From Hydrogenophaga taeniospiralis CCUG 15921 (lineage in GTDB: Bacteria; Pseudomonadota; Gammaproteobacteria; Burkholderiales; Burkholderiaceae_C), in the NCBI RefSeq assembly GCF_001592305.1, contig NZ_BCWR01000001.1, positions 248,001-312,000 of the forward strand: 64,000 nucleotides of DNA, written 5' to 3'. The position numbers and the translations under genes were made by a program. Shown here piece after piece: positions 55,400-64,000 of the stretch. Below the pieces are notes generated by a model that was not told the origin of the DNA, did not search any database, and was given only the letters and a program-made list of their open reading frames with translations. Position 1 is the first letter of the stretch; every line of letters begins with the position of its first letter.

Positions 55400-56005
55400 C
55401 CTCTGAATAGATGGTTTTTGCAGTCCAAAGCCGAGGTGCTGCACCTCGCGGCTGCGGCAGGCACTGCCCGGTGGGGGCTCATCCGGGGTGGTCGGCGCGC
55501 TGCGCCGACTTCGCTGTGTCCGCCCGTCTGGGGCCGGCGCGGCCAAACTCGCTGCGTTCGCTGCGCTCTCTCCGCTCAGACAGTGGCCGCGAGTCAGTCA
55601 ACGATGCGCGCACTTGCGCGCCCGGCCCCAGACGGGCGGACACAGCCACCCCGGAACATCGCCCCCACCGGACAGCGCCTGCCGCAGCATGAAGCGTTTG
55701 GGTGTTCCACCGGTGGTGCGCCAACAGTGTGTCTGCCAAGGCGTGTGCGGGCAGGTCGCAGCGCGCCTGTGAGGCGCCGAGAAGCGCAGTGGCCGTGGCC
55801 GCGCGCGCAGCGCGCTTCGTCAACTGACTTGTCGCACTTGTCTGAGCGGAGAGAGCGAAGCGAACGCAGCGAGTTGTGCGACGGGCCACGGCCGCGAGCA
55901 TCGCAGGGAAGTCGGCGCGCAGCACCGACCGCCACACTGAAGCGCTGCGGCCTGCCCGCACACGCCTTGGCACGCGAGGTGCAACAACAACGGACCGCAA
56001 CCCCT
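55400..56005. repeat. Two large nested inverted repeats in a gene-free stretch
   Basis: A 606 bp noncoding stretch. Element 1 (55452-55687) pairs CTGCGGCAGGC with GCCTGCCGCAG at its ends and TGTGTCCGCCCGTCTGGG at 55515 (23-base perfect match continuing) with its complement ending 55644. Element 2 (55735-55971) pairs GCCAAGGCGTGTGCGGGC at 55735 (21-base perfect) with its complement at 55951. The loops share a 37-base core, at 55546-55582 and inverted at 55839-55875, differing at one position. No open reading frame with family similarity was found. Confidence 0.75.
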
Positions 56006-57199
56006 CTACCGCACCACCGAGCCACTGCGCTGGAGCCACACCAGCGCAGCCAGGCCGACCAGGCCCACCCCGGTGGACACCCAGAGGGCGCCGCCCCCGA
56101 ACTGGTCAATCGCCAGGCCAAAGACCAGCGGCGCAAAGGCCTGCGCCACGCGCGCCGGCACCATCAGCAAGCCCTGGCGCGCCCCGTAACCCTTCGGCCC
56201 GAAGATCACCAGAGGCAACGTGCCTTTGGCGATGGTGAGGATGCCGTTGCCCGCGCCGTGCAGCACCGTGAACAACAACGCCGCCGGACCACCCACCACC
56301 ATCAGCAGCACGGCGCCCAGCGGGTGCGCAGCCGTCGCCAGCTGGGCCGACAGCAAGGGGTGCACCTTGCGCAGGAAGCCGAACTCCAGCAGCCGGGCCG
56401 CCACCTGGGCCGGTCCCACCAGGGCCGCGAGGGCCAGCGCGGCGGCCAGCGTCAGCCCGTGGGCCTGCAGCAGGCTGGGCAGGTGGGCCGCCATGGCGGT
56501 GCTGGTGAACCAGGTGACGGCGAAGACCAGCGAGAGCAGAACGGTGGGCCAGAACGTGGCGCCCGGCGCCCTCGCCGCCTCTGGCACGGCGGTGGGTGAC
56601 ACCGCCGCCACCACCGGGCTCACGTCGGGCGCTGCCACGCTGCGCGGCAAGGACGCATTGAGCGGCAGCCCGAGCAGCAGGTGCAGGCCCGCCCAGCACA
56701 GACAGGCGCCGCGCCAGCCGAATTCGAGCTCCAGCCAGGCCGTGAGCGGCCAACCGACGGTGCTGGCGAAACCAGCGATCAGGGTGATGCCGGTGATGCT
56801 GCTGCGCGCGTCGTGGCCATACAGGCGCACCAGGGTCGCGAAGGCGGCGTCGTACAGGCCTGCCGCCATCGCCACGCCAATCAGGCCCCAGGCCAGAAAC
56901 AGAAGCACCGGCCCTTGCGCCAATGCCAGCGCCAGCAGCCCCGCGGCGAACAGCAGGTTGGTGCCGATCAGCACCGGGCGGCCACCGTGGTGGTCGATCA
57001 ACTGCCCCGCCCAGCGGCCAAACACCGCCGAAACGATCAGGGCAAACGAAAAGGCGGCAAAGACCGTCGTCACGGACACGCCGAGGTCCGCGGCCATAGT
57101 CGTGGCCAGCATGGCCGGCAGGTAGTAGGACGAGGCCCAGGCCAGGGTCTGCGCGGTGCCCAGGCGGGCCACCACCGAAGTGCGGTGCGAGATCAGCAT
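56006..57199 (-). CDS. MFS transporter
   Basis: A 397-residue major facilitator carrier with about 12 hydrophobic helices in two halves. The loop after helix 2 (FGRWAGQLIDHHGGRPVLIG) is the MFS signature. The central loop has an Ala/Pro-rich linker around residues 200-220. It lies 30 bp downstream of phnE on the same strand and may be co-transcribed, but nothing in it points to a phosphonate substrate. Confidence 0.8.
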   Translation of the reverse strand: MLISHRTSVVARLGTAQTLAWASSYYLPAMLATTMAADLGVSVTTVFAAFSFALIVSAVFGRWAGQLIDHHGGRPVLIGTNLLFAAGLLALALAQGPVLLFLAWGLIGVAMAAGLYDAAFATLVRLYGHDARSSITGITLIAGFASTVGWPLTAWLELEFGWRGACLCWAGLHLLLGLPLNASLPRSVAAPDVSPVVAAVSPTAVPEAARAPGATFWPTVLLSLVFAVTWFTSTAMAAHLPSLLQAHGLTLAAALALAALVGPAQVAARLLEFGFLRKVHPLLSAQLATAAHPLGAVLLMVVGGPAALLFTVLHGAGNGILTIAKGTLPLVIFGPKGYGARQGLLMVPARVAQAFAPLVFGLAIDQFGGGALWVSTGVGLVGLAALVWLQRSGSVVR

Positions 57200-57229
57200 G
57201 GTGCCGACTCTAAGCCGGCCAGCACCATC

Positions 57230-58036
57230 TCAGATCAGAACCTTGCGAATCCGGGAAGAGATCACGTCGATCACGCTCACCGTGACGATGATCATCAGCA
57301 TCACGGCGCAGGTCTCGGCGTACTGGAAGCCGCGGATGATCTCCCACAGCACGACACCGATGCCGCCCGCGCCCACCATGCCCACCACCGAAGCCGAACG
57401 CACGTTGGATTCGAAGCGGTACAGCATGTAGGAAATCCACAGCGGCATGACCTGCGGGATCACGCCGTAGACGATCTCGTGCAGCGCACTGGCGCCGGTG
57501 GAACGGATGCCTTCCACCGGCTGCGGATCGATGGCCTCCACCGCTTCCGAGAACAGCTTGGCCAGCACGCCCGCGGTGTGGATCCACAGCGCCAGCACGC
57601 CGGCGAAAGGCCCGAGGCCGACCGCGACCACGAACAACATGGCGAACACCATTTCGTTGATGGCGCGGAACGCGTCCATCAGGCGGCGCACCGGCTGGTG
57701 CACCCACCAGGGCGTGATGTTGCTGGAGGCCAGCAGGCCCAGCGGGATGGCGGTGAGCACGGCCAGCGCCGTGCCCCAGAGCGCGATCTGCAGCGTGACG
57801 ATGATCTCGCTCAGGTACAGCTTCCACTGCGAAAAATCGGGCGGAAAAAAGTCGGCCGCGTAGGTGGCCATGTTGCCCGAGTCGCGGATCAGGTCGAGCG
57901 GGCGCATGTCGGCGCCCTTCCACGAGCCCGCAAGCAGCAGCAAGAGCGCGGCCCAGGACAGGTACCAGGTCAGGCTGCGTTTCGGTGCGGGAACCACGGC
58001 CGGCGTCAGGCGGTGGACATTGAGCGTGGTGGACAT
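57230..58036 (-). CDS. phnE: Phosphonate ABC transporter permease PhnE (cluster 2)
   Basis: A 268-residue permease with about six helices. The coupling segment [22 protein letters not shown] and the C-terminal [23 protein letters not shown] are characteristic. It lies 116 bp downstream of phnD in the phnC-phnD-phnE order found in E. coli. The gap carries no gene that I can support. Confidence 0.92.
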   Translation of the reverse strand: MSTTLNVHRLTPAVVPAPKRSLTWYLSWAALLLLLAGSWKGADMRPLDLIRDSGNMATYAADFFPPDFSQWKLYLSEIIVTLQIALWGTALAVLTAIPLGLLASSNITPWWVHQPVRRLMDAFRAINEMVFAMLFVVAVGLGPFAGVLALWIHTAGVLAKLFSEAVEAIDPQPVEGIRSTGASALHEIVYGVIPQVMPLWISYMLYRFESNVRSASVVGMVGAGGIGVVLWEIIRGFQYAETCAVMLMIIVTVSVIDVISSRIRKVLI

Positions 58037-58152
58037 CGTGGTGGGCGGGATATGGGAATTCGAGGGTGCGCCTCACGCGCAGACCGTCCGCAGCAGAGTG
58101 CCGCGAACGGTCCGGGTGGGCAGCGCCAGGTAGCGAACGCTGAAGAGAACGG

Positions 58153-59097
58153 TCAGTTCAGCGCGGCCAGCAGCTTGTCGATCTCGGCCAGCTTGGCCAT
58201 CTTGTCGGCTTCGCTCAGCGCGGTGTCGGACTCGATCTTGTTGCGCTTGCCGAACAGGTCCAGCTGGCGGATCGGCAGCAACTGCGCGTTGGACGAGGGC
58301 TTGAAGCCCGAGAGCTTGGAGATCTTCACCAGCACTTCTTTTTCACGCGGGTCGGTCTTGCCGTAGGCGAAGAGGAAATTCTTGATCTTGGCCTTGGTCG
58401 CCTCGGGCAGGTCCTTGCGCATGACCAGCGGGTCGAGTGCGATCAGGGGCGAAGTCCAGATCACGCGGATGTCCTTGCGCTTCTCGGGGAACTTCTGCGC
58501 GATCTTGTCGAGGTTTTCGCTGTTGTTGGTGGCCACGTCGACCTGCTGGTTGGCCACGGCCAGCGCATTGGTTTCGTGGTTGGCGGAACGCACGATCTTG
58601 AAGTGCGTGCGCGGGTCGATCTTGTTCTTGGCGAACACGTAGAAGCTGGGCACGACAAAGCCGGAGGTGGAGTTCGGGTCGCCGTTGCCGAAGCTGTAGC
58701 TCTTGCCGTTCTTCAGCACATCGTCCAGCGACTTGATCGGGCTGTCCTTGTGCACGATGAGGTGCGAGTAGTAGCCGTCGGTGCCGTCGGCGTTGACCAT
58801 CTGGGCAAACACCTCGCCGCTGGCGCGGTCCACGGCCTCGATGGCCGACTTGTTGCCGTACCAGGCCACGTGCACCTTGTTGAAGCGCATGGCTTCAATC
58901 ACACCGGCGTAGTCGGGCGCGAAGAAAGCCGTGACCTTGAAACCGGTCTGCTTGGCCATGTCGTCGAGCAGCGGCTGCCAGTCGGCCTTGAGGTTCTGCG
59001 ACGACTCGGTCGAGATGATGCCGAAGTTGATGTCCTGCGCCAGGGCGCCGGTGAGGGTAAGGCCGAGCGCGAGGCCGGCCAGGGTTTTCTTGAGCAT
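58153..59097 (-). CDS. phnD: Phosphonate ABC transporter binding protein PhnD (cluster 2)
   Basis: A 314-residue periplasmic protein with signal peptide MLKKTLAGLALGLTLTGALA. The ligand-binding region INFGIISTESSQNLKADWQP and APDYAGVIEAMRFNKVHVAWYGN strongly match the 2-aminoethylphosphonate-binding PhnD of E. coli. It lies 75 bp after phnC. Confidence 0.93.
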   Translation of the reverse strand: MLKKTLAGLALGLTLTGALAQDINFGIISTESSQNLKADWQPLLDDMAKQTGFKVTAFFAPDYAGVIEAMRFNKVHVAWYGNKSAIEAVDRASGEVFAQMVNADGTDGYYSHLIVHKDSPIKSLDDVLKNGKSYSFGNGDPNSTSGFVVPSFYVFAKNKIDPRTHFKIVRSANHETNALAVANQQVDVATNNSENLDKIAQKFPEKRKDIRVIWTSPLIALDPLVMRKDLPEATKAKIKNFLFAYGKTDPREKEVLVKISKLSGFKPSSNAQLLPIRQLDLFGKRNKIESDTALSEADKMAKLAEIDKLLAALN

Positions 59098-59172
59098 GGG
59101 AAAAACTCCGTGAGGAAGGGATGTGAAGCGGGACGGGATGACAGCAGGGAAGCGTGTGAAGGAAGGCAGCTT

Positions 59173-60033
59173 TCAGGCCGCTTGCGCCAGCGGAACCGGC
59201 CAGTGGCGCTCGGGCACCGGAGTCAAAGGAATCGGTGCGTGGGCCTGGGGTTCACCCATCAGCATTTCGTCGGCCTGCATGCCGTAGAGCTCGCGCAGCA
59301 GGGCTGGGGTGAGCGACGACGCGGCGCCGTCAAACACCACCTGGCCCTGGTGCAGCGCGATCACGCGCGGGCAGTACTTCAGGGCCATGTCCACCTGGTG
59401 CAGCGACACCACCACGGTGGAGCCGTCTTCGCGGTTGATGCGCGCGAGGATTTCCATGACCTTGCGGGAGGATTCGGGGTCGAGCGAGGCGATGGGTTCG
59501 TCGGCCAGCACCACCTTGGCGCCCTGCACCAGCGTTCGGGCGATGGCTGCGCGCTGCTGCTGGCCGCCCGAGAGCGTGGACGCGCGCTGGGCGTGGCAAT
59601 CGGCGATGCCCACGCGGGCCAGCGCCTCGATGGCCAGCGCCCGTTCCTGGGCGTTGAACCAGCGGGTCAGGCTGCGCCACAGCGGCATGCGGTGCAGGCG
59701 CCCGACCAGCACGTTGGCCATCACGGGCAGGCGGTCCACCAGATTGAACTGCTGGAACACAAACCCGATCTGCGAGCGCACCTTGCGGATGTCGCGGTGC
59801 ACCCGGCCACCCTGCTGCACACAGCAGCCGTCGATCTCGATCAGCGAGCCTTCGCCCGCGTCGGCCACCACCAGGCCCGCCACATGGCGCAACAGCGTGG
59901 ACTTGCCGGAGCCGGAGGCGCCGATCAGCGCCACCATCTCGCCCTGCCGGATCTCCAGATTGATGTCGCGCAAGGCGTGTTTGCCGTTGGCGAAGTGCTT
60001 GTTCAGTTGGTGAATGCGCAGGGCGGTTTTCAT
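59173..60033 (-). CDS. phnC: Phosphonate ABC transporter ATP-binding protein PhnC (cluster 2)
   Basis: A 286-residue ATPase. Walker [10 protein letters not shown], signature LSGGQQQR, Walker B VVLADEP and switch His in [10 protein letters not shown] are all present. The C-terminal Pro-rich tail is long. ATG at 60033 is used. It starts a second transcription unit: a Pho-box candidate lies 49-66 bp upstream, in the gap after phnM. Confidence 0.93.
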   Translation of the reverse strand: MKTALRIHQLNKHFANGKHALRDINLEIRQGEMVALIGASGSGKSTLLRHVAGLVVADAGEGSLIEIDGCCVQQGGRVHRDIRKVRSQIGFVFQQFNLVDRLPVMANVLVGRLHRMPLWRSLTRWFNAQERALAIEALARVGIADCHAQRASTLSGGQQQRAAIARTLVQGAKVVLADEPIASLDPESSRKVMEILARINREDGSTVVVSLHQVDMALKYCPRVIALHQGQVVFDGAASSLTPALLRELYGMQADEMLMGEPQAHAPIPLTPVPERHWPVPLAQAA

Positions 60034-60081
60034 GGGTGGCTCCAAAGTCGTCTAGACACGCTCACAGTGTGGGTTTTCGTT

Positions 60082-60099
60082 GTGACAGTCGTTTGACGG
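60082..60099 (-). promoter_or_regulatory. Pho box candidate upstream of phnC (cluster 2)
   Basis: On the minus strand CCGTCAA (60099-60093) is followed 11 bases later by a perfect CTGTCAC (60088-60082), separated by the usual 4 bases. It sits 49-66 bp before the phnC start, where PhoB would activate. Confidence 0.65.
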
Positions 60100-60117
60100 T
60101 TGGCAGAACATTTCAAG

Positions 60118-61287
60118 TCAGAGCACCCGTTGTCCCTCTCTCCAGACCGCGCGCACCACGCCGTGGCGCAGCCCGTTGGGCATGTTCACCACACGCACCT
60201 GGACCAGGTCGGCGCGCAGGCCGGGCTCGATGGCGCCGCGGTCGTGCAGGCCGGTGGCGCGGGCCGGGTTGCGGCTGACGATGGCCACGGCCTCGGGCAG
60301 GCTCAGGATGTCGTCGGCCACCAGCCGCAACACGGCGCTGAGCAGGCTGCCCGGCACGTAGTCGCTGGAGAGGATGTCGAGCAGGCCGTGGCGCGCCAGG
60401 TCGGCCGCGGCCACGTTGCCCGAATGCGAGCCGCCGCGCACCACGTTGGGACCGCCCATGACCGTGAGCAATCCCCGCTCGCGCGCGGCCTGGGCGGCCG
60501 CCATCGTGGTCGGGAATTCGGACAGGCTGGCGCCTTCGGCATGGGCCTGCTCCACATGGGCGACAGTGGTGTCGTCGTGGCTGGCGAGCGCGATGCCGTG
60601 CTCGCGGCAGTAGTCCACAAAGTAGTCGCGGTGCGGCTCGGCGTACTGGGCCTGCAGGCGCTCGGCGTGTGCCACCTGGTGCTCGAACTTTTCCTGGCTC
60701 CAGCCTTTCTTGCCGGTGTAGTAGATCCGTGCGTGTTCGATGTTTTCCCATTGGCGCTGGCCCGGCGTGTGGTCCATGAGCGAGATCAGCGACAGGCGCT
60801 CATGGCCGTGGAAGGGCTGGAACAGGTCGATGGTGTTGTGCGCCGGCAGCTCGCAGCGCACGTGCAGGTGGTGGTCGGCGCGCAGCACGTTTTCTGCCGT
60901 GCAGGCGTCCAGCGTCTGCAGCACCGCGTCCCACGCAGTGCCGCGCAGGCTTTCATGATCGGCATCGCCCACGCCCAGCGCGTCAAACACTGTGGTGATG
61001 CCGGCGGCGGCGATCTCGGCGTCGTGCGCCAGCAGCGCGGGCATCTCGGCCCACTGCACCTTGGGGCGCGGCATCAGGTGGCGCTCGAAGTTGTCGGTGT
61101 GCACCTCGATGAAGCCGGGCATGAGGTAGTCACCCTCCAGGTCGATGGCCTGCGGCAGCGAACTGTTGCTCGCGCCGAAGCCGGCGATGCGCCCGGCCTC
61201 CACCGACAGGCTGCCGGTCTGCACTTCGTCGGGCAGCACCAGACGGGCGTTCTTGAACACGATGGGCGGGCTCACAGCGTGGTTCAT
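60118..61287 (-). CDS. phnM: RPnTP hydrolase PhnM (cluster 2)
   Basis: A 389-residue amidohydrolase-fold enzyme removing diphosphate from the C-P lyase intermediate. Landmarks include MPGFIEVHTDNFERHLMPRPKV, ASHDDTTVAHVEQAHAEG, VMGGPNVVRGGSHSGNVAAAD and SSDYVPGSLLSAVLRL. The 4 bp overlap with phnL shows it belongs to the C-P lyase operon. A paralogue lies at 54197. Confidence 0.94.
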   Translation of the reverse strand: MNHAVSPPIVFKNARLVLPDEVQTGSLSVEAGRIAGFGASNSSLPQAIDLEGDYLMPGFIEVHTDNFERHLMPRPKVQWAEMPALLAHDAEIAAAGITTVFDALGVGDADHESLRGTAWDAVLQTLDACTAENVLRADHHLHVRCELPAHNTIDLFQPFHGHERLSLISLMDHTPGQRQWENIEHARIYYTGKKGWSQEKFEHQVAHAERLQAQYAEPHRDYFVDYCREHGIALASHDDTTVAHVEQAHAEGASLSEFPTTMAAAQAARERGLLTVMGGPNVVRGGSHSGNVAAADLARHGLLDILSSDYVPGSLLSAVLRLVADDILSLPEAVAIVSRNPARATGLHDRGAIEPGLRADLVQVRVVNMPNGLRHGVVRAVWREGQRVL

Positions 61288-62000
61288 GCAGCGCTCCTGA
61301 AATCACCGACGTTGATGCGCCGCGTGGCCACGGCGTCGCCCACATGGGCGTCGTGAAAGATGCCGACCAGCGCCGCGCCGCGCGCGGCGGCTTCCTGGAT
61401 CAGCTCGATCACGGTGCGGGTGTTGGCCGCGTCCAGCGAGGCGGTGGGCTCGTCCAGCAGCATCAGCGGCCGCGGCTTGATCATGTTGCGTGCGATGTTC
61501 ACGCGCTGCTGCTCGCCGCCGGAAAACGTGGCCGGCGGCAAGGCCCACAGGCGCTCCGGGATGCGCAGCCGGGTGAGCCAGGCGCGCGCCTGTTCGCGCG
61601 CGGCCTCCAGCGCCGCGGGGTCGTCGCCGCTGTCTTCCACCAGCGCTTCGGCCACCACGTCGAGCGCCGACACGCGGGGAATCACGCGCAGGAACTGGCT
61701 CACGTAGCCGATGCTCTCGCGGCGCAACCGCACCAGCTCGCGCGGCGAGGCCTCGGTCACCTCCACCGGCGCGCTGCCCGGAGGCGCCACGGTGATGCGG
61801 CCTTCGGTGGCGCGGTAGTTGGCGTAGATGAGCTTGAGCAGCGTGCTCTTGCCCATGCCGGAAGGGCCGTCGAGCACCAGGCATTCGCCAGGGCGCACCT
61901 CCAGATCGACGTTGTGCAGCACCGAGAGTTCGGCGCCGTGCTGGTGGTGCAGGGTGAAGCGCTTGGCCACCCCTTTCATCTGAAGCAAGGGTGGGTTCAT
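61284..62000 (-). CDS. phnL: C-P lyase ABC-type protein PhnL
   Basis: A 238-residue ABC-ATPase-like component of the methylphosphonate-processing complex. Walker A is GPSGMGKST, signature FSGGEQQR and Walker B LMLLDEP. GIFHDAHVGDAVATRRI at the end is typical. It overlaps phnK upstream by 4 bp and phnM downstream by 4 bp. In E. coli PhnL and PhnK are subunits of the C-P lyase machinery rather than transport ATPases. Confidence 0.94.
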   Translation of the reverse strand: MNPPLLQMKGVAKRFTLHHQHGAELSVLHNVDLEVRPGECLVLDGPSGMGKSTLLKLIYANYRATEGRITVAPPGSAPVEVTEASPRELVRLRRESIGYVSQFLRVIPRVSALDVVAEALVEDSGDDPAALEAAREQARAWLTRLRIPERLWALPPATFSGGEQQRVNIARNMIKPRPLMLLDEPTASLDAANTRTVIELIQEAAARGAALVGIFHDAHVGDAVATRRINVGDFRSAA

Positions 62001-62782
62001 GGTTGCAATACCGAAGAGACGAGGAGCTGGGTGTAGGGGTGCTGGGGATCGTCGAGCACCTGGTCGGTGAGGCCGGCCTCGACCACGCGGCCGCGCTGCA
62101 TCACCATCATGCGGTGAGCCAGCAGACGGGCCACGGCCAGGTCGTGCGTGACGATGATCGCGGCGAGGTGCATCTGGCGCGTGAGCTGGCGCATCAGGTC
62201 GAGCAGGCGGGCCTGCACCGACACGTCCAGCCCCGAGGTGGGCTCGTCCATGAAGATCAGGCGCGGCTGCGTGACCAGGTTGCGCGCGATCTGCAGGCGC
62301 TGGCGCATGCCACCGGAGAAGGTTCGCGGCGCGTCGTCGATGCGGATCGGGTCGATCTCGACGCGCTGCAGCCACTCTTCGGCGGTGCAGCGCAGCCGCC
62401 CGTAGTGGCGCTCGCCCAGGCCCATCAGGCGCTCGCCCACGTTGGCACCGGCCGACACGTCCATGCGCAGGCCATCGGCCGGATTCTGGTGCACGAAGCC
62501 CCAGTCGGTGCGCGCCAGCAGGCGTTGCTGCGCCTGCGACATGGTGTGCACGTCCTGCAGCAGACCGTCGCGGCCGAGGAATTCGACGCTGCCCGCATCG
62601 GGCGCGGTGCGCGCGGCGATGGCGTTGAGCAGGGTGGTCTTGCCCGAACCGGACTCGCCCACCACGGCCAGAACCTCGCCCGGCCAGAGATCGAAGGACG
62701 CTTCGTGCAGCGCGACTTGGTCACCGTAACGCTTGGCCACGCCGCGCACGCGCAGCAGGGGGGTTGAAGAAGAGGGTTTCAT
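61997..62782 (-). CDS. phnK: C-P lyase ABC-type protein PhnK
   Basis: A 261-residue ABC ATPase that binds the C-P lyase core through PhnJ. Walker A is GESGSGKTT, signature FSGGMRQR and Walker B LIFMDEPTSGLDVSVQARLL. ATG at 62782 is preferred over a TTG at 62794 that would overlap the acetyltransferase stop. The N-terminus VALHEASFDLWPGEVLAVVG is normal for the family. Confidence 0.94.
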   Translation of the reverse strand: MKPSSSTPLLRVRGVAKRYGDQVALHEASFDLWPGEVLAVVGESGSGKTTLLNAIAARTAPDAGSVEFLGRDGLLQDVHTMSQAQQRLLARTDWGFVHQNPADGLRMDVSAGANVGERLMGLGERHYGRLRCTAEEWLQRVEIDPIRIDDAPRTFSGGMRQRLQIARNLVTQPRLIFMDEPTSGLDVSVQARLLDLMRQLTRQMHLAAIIVTHDLAVARLLAHRMMVMQRGRVVEAGLTDQVLDDPQHPYTQLLVSSVLQP

Positions 62783-62783
62783 T

Positions 62784-63236
62784 TCAAGTCTCAATCACAA
62801 AACTCAGGCCGTGGCGCTGGAAGCCGAGGGATTCGTAGAAGGCGTGTGCGGCCTGGCGTTTGGCGTTCGACGACAGGGCCAGCTTGTAGCAACCGGCTTC
62901 GCGGGCCTGCTCGATGGCGTGCGCCATGAGCTGGCGACCGATGCCCTTGCCCTGGCGCTGCGGGTGCACGACCACGTCTTCGGCAATGGCCGAGGGTGCA
63001 CCGCAGTGCGCCAGGTTGTGCATCACCAGCAAGGCGTAGGTGGCGATCACGCTGTCGGGAAACGCTGGCTCGCAGGCGACGAAAAGCCGGTAGCTGGGGT
63101 AGCGCGCAAACTGCTGGAACACCTCGCGCGCCTGCGCCACAGAGAGCACGGCGTCGTTGTCCAGGCCCGACTGCCCGTACAGTGCCAGCACGCCGGGCAG
63201 ATCGGCTTCGGTGGCTTCGCGGATCAGCAGTCTCAT
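62784..63236 (-). CDS. GNAT acetyltransferase in the phn operon (PhnO-like position)
   Basis: A 150-residue GNAT-fold acetyltransferase. Motif A is VVVHPQRQGKGIGRQLMAHA, and the C-terminal LGFQRHGLSFVIE is typical. It is inserted between phnJ and phnK, overlapping phnJ by 4 bp. In E. coli PhnO acetylates aminoalkylphosphonates, but is placed after phnN and is similar in size (144); assignment of that activity here is plausible from context only. ATG at 63236 is chosen because MRLLIREATEADLP is a normal GNAT start. Confidence 0.85.
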   Translation of the reverse strand: MRLLIREATEADLPGVLALYGQSGLDNDAVLSVAQAREVFQQFARYPSYRLFVACEPAFPDSVIATYALLVMHNLAHCGAPSAIAEDVVVHPQRQGKGIGRQLMAHAIEQAREAGCYKLALSSNAKRQAAHAFYESLGFQRHGLSFVIET

Positions 63237-64000
63237 GAACCCTCCCCTGCTGCCGGCTGGCGCGACTGGCAATAGTCCGAGTCCGAGCACACGTGCATGC
63301 GCGCACCGGCGTCGTCGGTGATCACCTCGTCGAGGAACGAATCGGTGGCGCCGCACAGGGCGCAGGCGGCGTCCCAGCGCTGCACTTCGAACGGGTGGTC
63401 CTCGAAGCCGAGGCTTTCGACCGACGTGTAGGGCGGCACGGCGTAGATGCGCTTCTCGCGCCCGGCGCCAAAGAGCTGCAGCGCCGGGTTCATGTGCATC
63501 TTGGGGTTGTCGAACTTCGGGATCGGCGACGGCGCCATCACGTAGCGGCCGTTGACCAGCACGGGGTAGTCGTAGGTGGTGGCGATGTGGCCGTAGCGCG
63601 CGATGTCTTCGTAGAGCTTCACGTGCATGAGGCCGTATTCGGCCAGGCCGTGCAGGGTGCGGGTTTCGGTCTCGCGTGGCTCCAGGCGCTGCATGGGCTC
63701 GGGCACCGGCACCTGGTAGACCAGCACCTGGCCTTCGACCAGCGGGATCTCGGGGATGCGGTGGCGCGTCTGGATCAGGGTCGCCTCGGTGGTGCGCGTG
63801 GTGGTGGCCACGCCGGTGGTGCGCTGGAAGAAGCGCCGGATGTTGACCGCGTTGACGGTGTCGTCCGAGCCCTGGTCGATGACCTTCAAGGTGTCGTCCG
63901 GTCCGATCACCGAGGCGGTGACCTGGATGCCGCCGGTGCCCCAGCCGTAGGGCAGCGGCATCTCGCGCGAGCCGAACGGCACCTGGTAACCGGGAATGGC
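63233..64000 (-). CDS. phnJ: C-P lyase catalytic subunit PhnJ (partial, start off the right edge)
   Basis: Radical-SAM enzyme that cleaves the carbon-phosphorus bond. About 255 of roughly 285 residues are present. The cysteine arrangement C-x2-C-x21-C (CALC, then C in HVCSDSDYC), which holds the Fe-S cluster in E. coli PhnJ, is intact. YGHIATTYDYPVLVNGRYVM and SPIPKFDNPKMHMNPALQLF are PhnJ landmarks. phnG, phnH and phnI would be expected just beyond the window. Confidence 0.93.
   Translation of the reverse strand, partial: AIPGYQVPFGSREMPLPYGWGTGGIQVTASVIGPDDTLKVIDQGSDDTVNAVNIRRFFQRTTGVATTTRTTEATLIQTRHRIPEIPLVEGQVLVYQVPVPEPMQRLEPRETETRTLHGLAEYGLMHVKLYEDIARYGHIATTYDYPVLVNGRYVMAPSPIPKFDNPKMHMNPALQLFGAGREKRIYAVPPYTSVESLGFEDHPFEVQRWDAACALCGATDSFLDEVITDDAGARMHVCSDSDYCQSRQPAAGEGS

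Overview
The window reads as chromosome of a GC-rich betaproteobacterium, most likely Burkholderiales/Comamonadaceae (Hydrogenophaga-like). This rests on the gene neighbourhoods: xseB-ispA-dxs, dapA-bamC, a BPSS1780-family membrane protein, a DUF2782 protein and thrB of the kinase-fold type. No tRNA, rRNA, transposase, integrase or phage gene was recognised. The first gene (parE) and the last gene (phnJ) run off the window edges.

1-27 kb is mostly housekeeping: parE; an MFS carrier with a small membrane peptide and a methyltransferase; dapA-bamC; an alanine-rich lipoprotein; roxA divergent from a SlyD-like isomerase; dut; a three-part TRAP transporter (dctP, terminator, dctQ, dctM); and xseB-ispA-dxs for isoprenoid precursors. 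A Rieske oxygenase, a DMT permease, a sulfurtransferase, two tandem paralogous PAS/GAF histidine kinases without a response regulator, a ZIP metal transporter and a dienelactone hydrolase follow.

27.4-41.1 kb is a complete type I-E CRISPR-Cas locus, all on the minus strand: a WYL-domain regulator, then cas3-casA-casB-cas7e-cas5e-cas6e-cas1e-cas2e, a short AT-rich leader and an array of 63 repeats and 62 spacers. Repeat decay is confined to the leader-distal (left) end. The cas genes are intact, keep recognisable catalytic motifs and overlap or nearly abut one another.

41-47 kb holds polA (with an apparent REP-type palindrome inside its coding sequence), DUF2782, thrB, a BPSS1780-family protein and a FecR-domain protein.

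47-64 kb is dominated by phosphorus acquisition. It has phoX behind three Pho-box-like half-sites; a phnD-phnC-phnE transporter divergent from a phnM homologue; and a C-P lyase region reading leftwards as phnJ-(GNAT)-phnK-phnL-phnM and then phnC-phnD-phnE, the transporter unit having its own Pho-box candidate. Together these would release phosphate from organophosphates outside the cytoplasm, import phosphonates or related anions, and break them down by C-P lyase under PhoB control. A 0.6 kb noncoding stretch at 55.4-56.0 kb consists of two large nested inverted repeats sharing an inverted core.

I found no wholly unknown system. The best leads are the CRISPR locus details (WYL regulator, spacer-edge base bias, leader architecture), the second phn transporter with its own phnM, the nested palindromes and the repeat captured inside polA.
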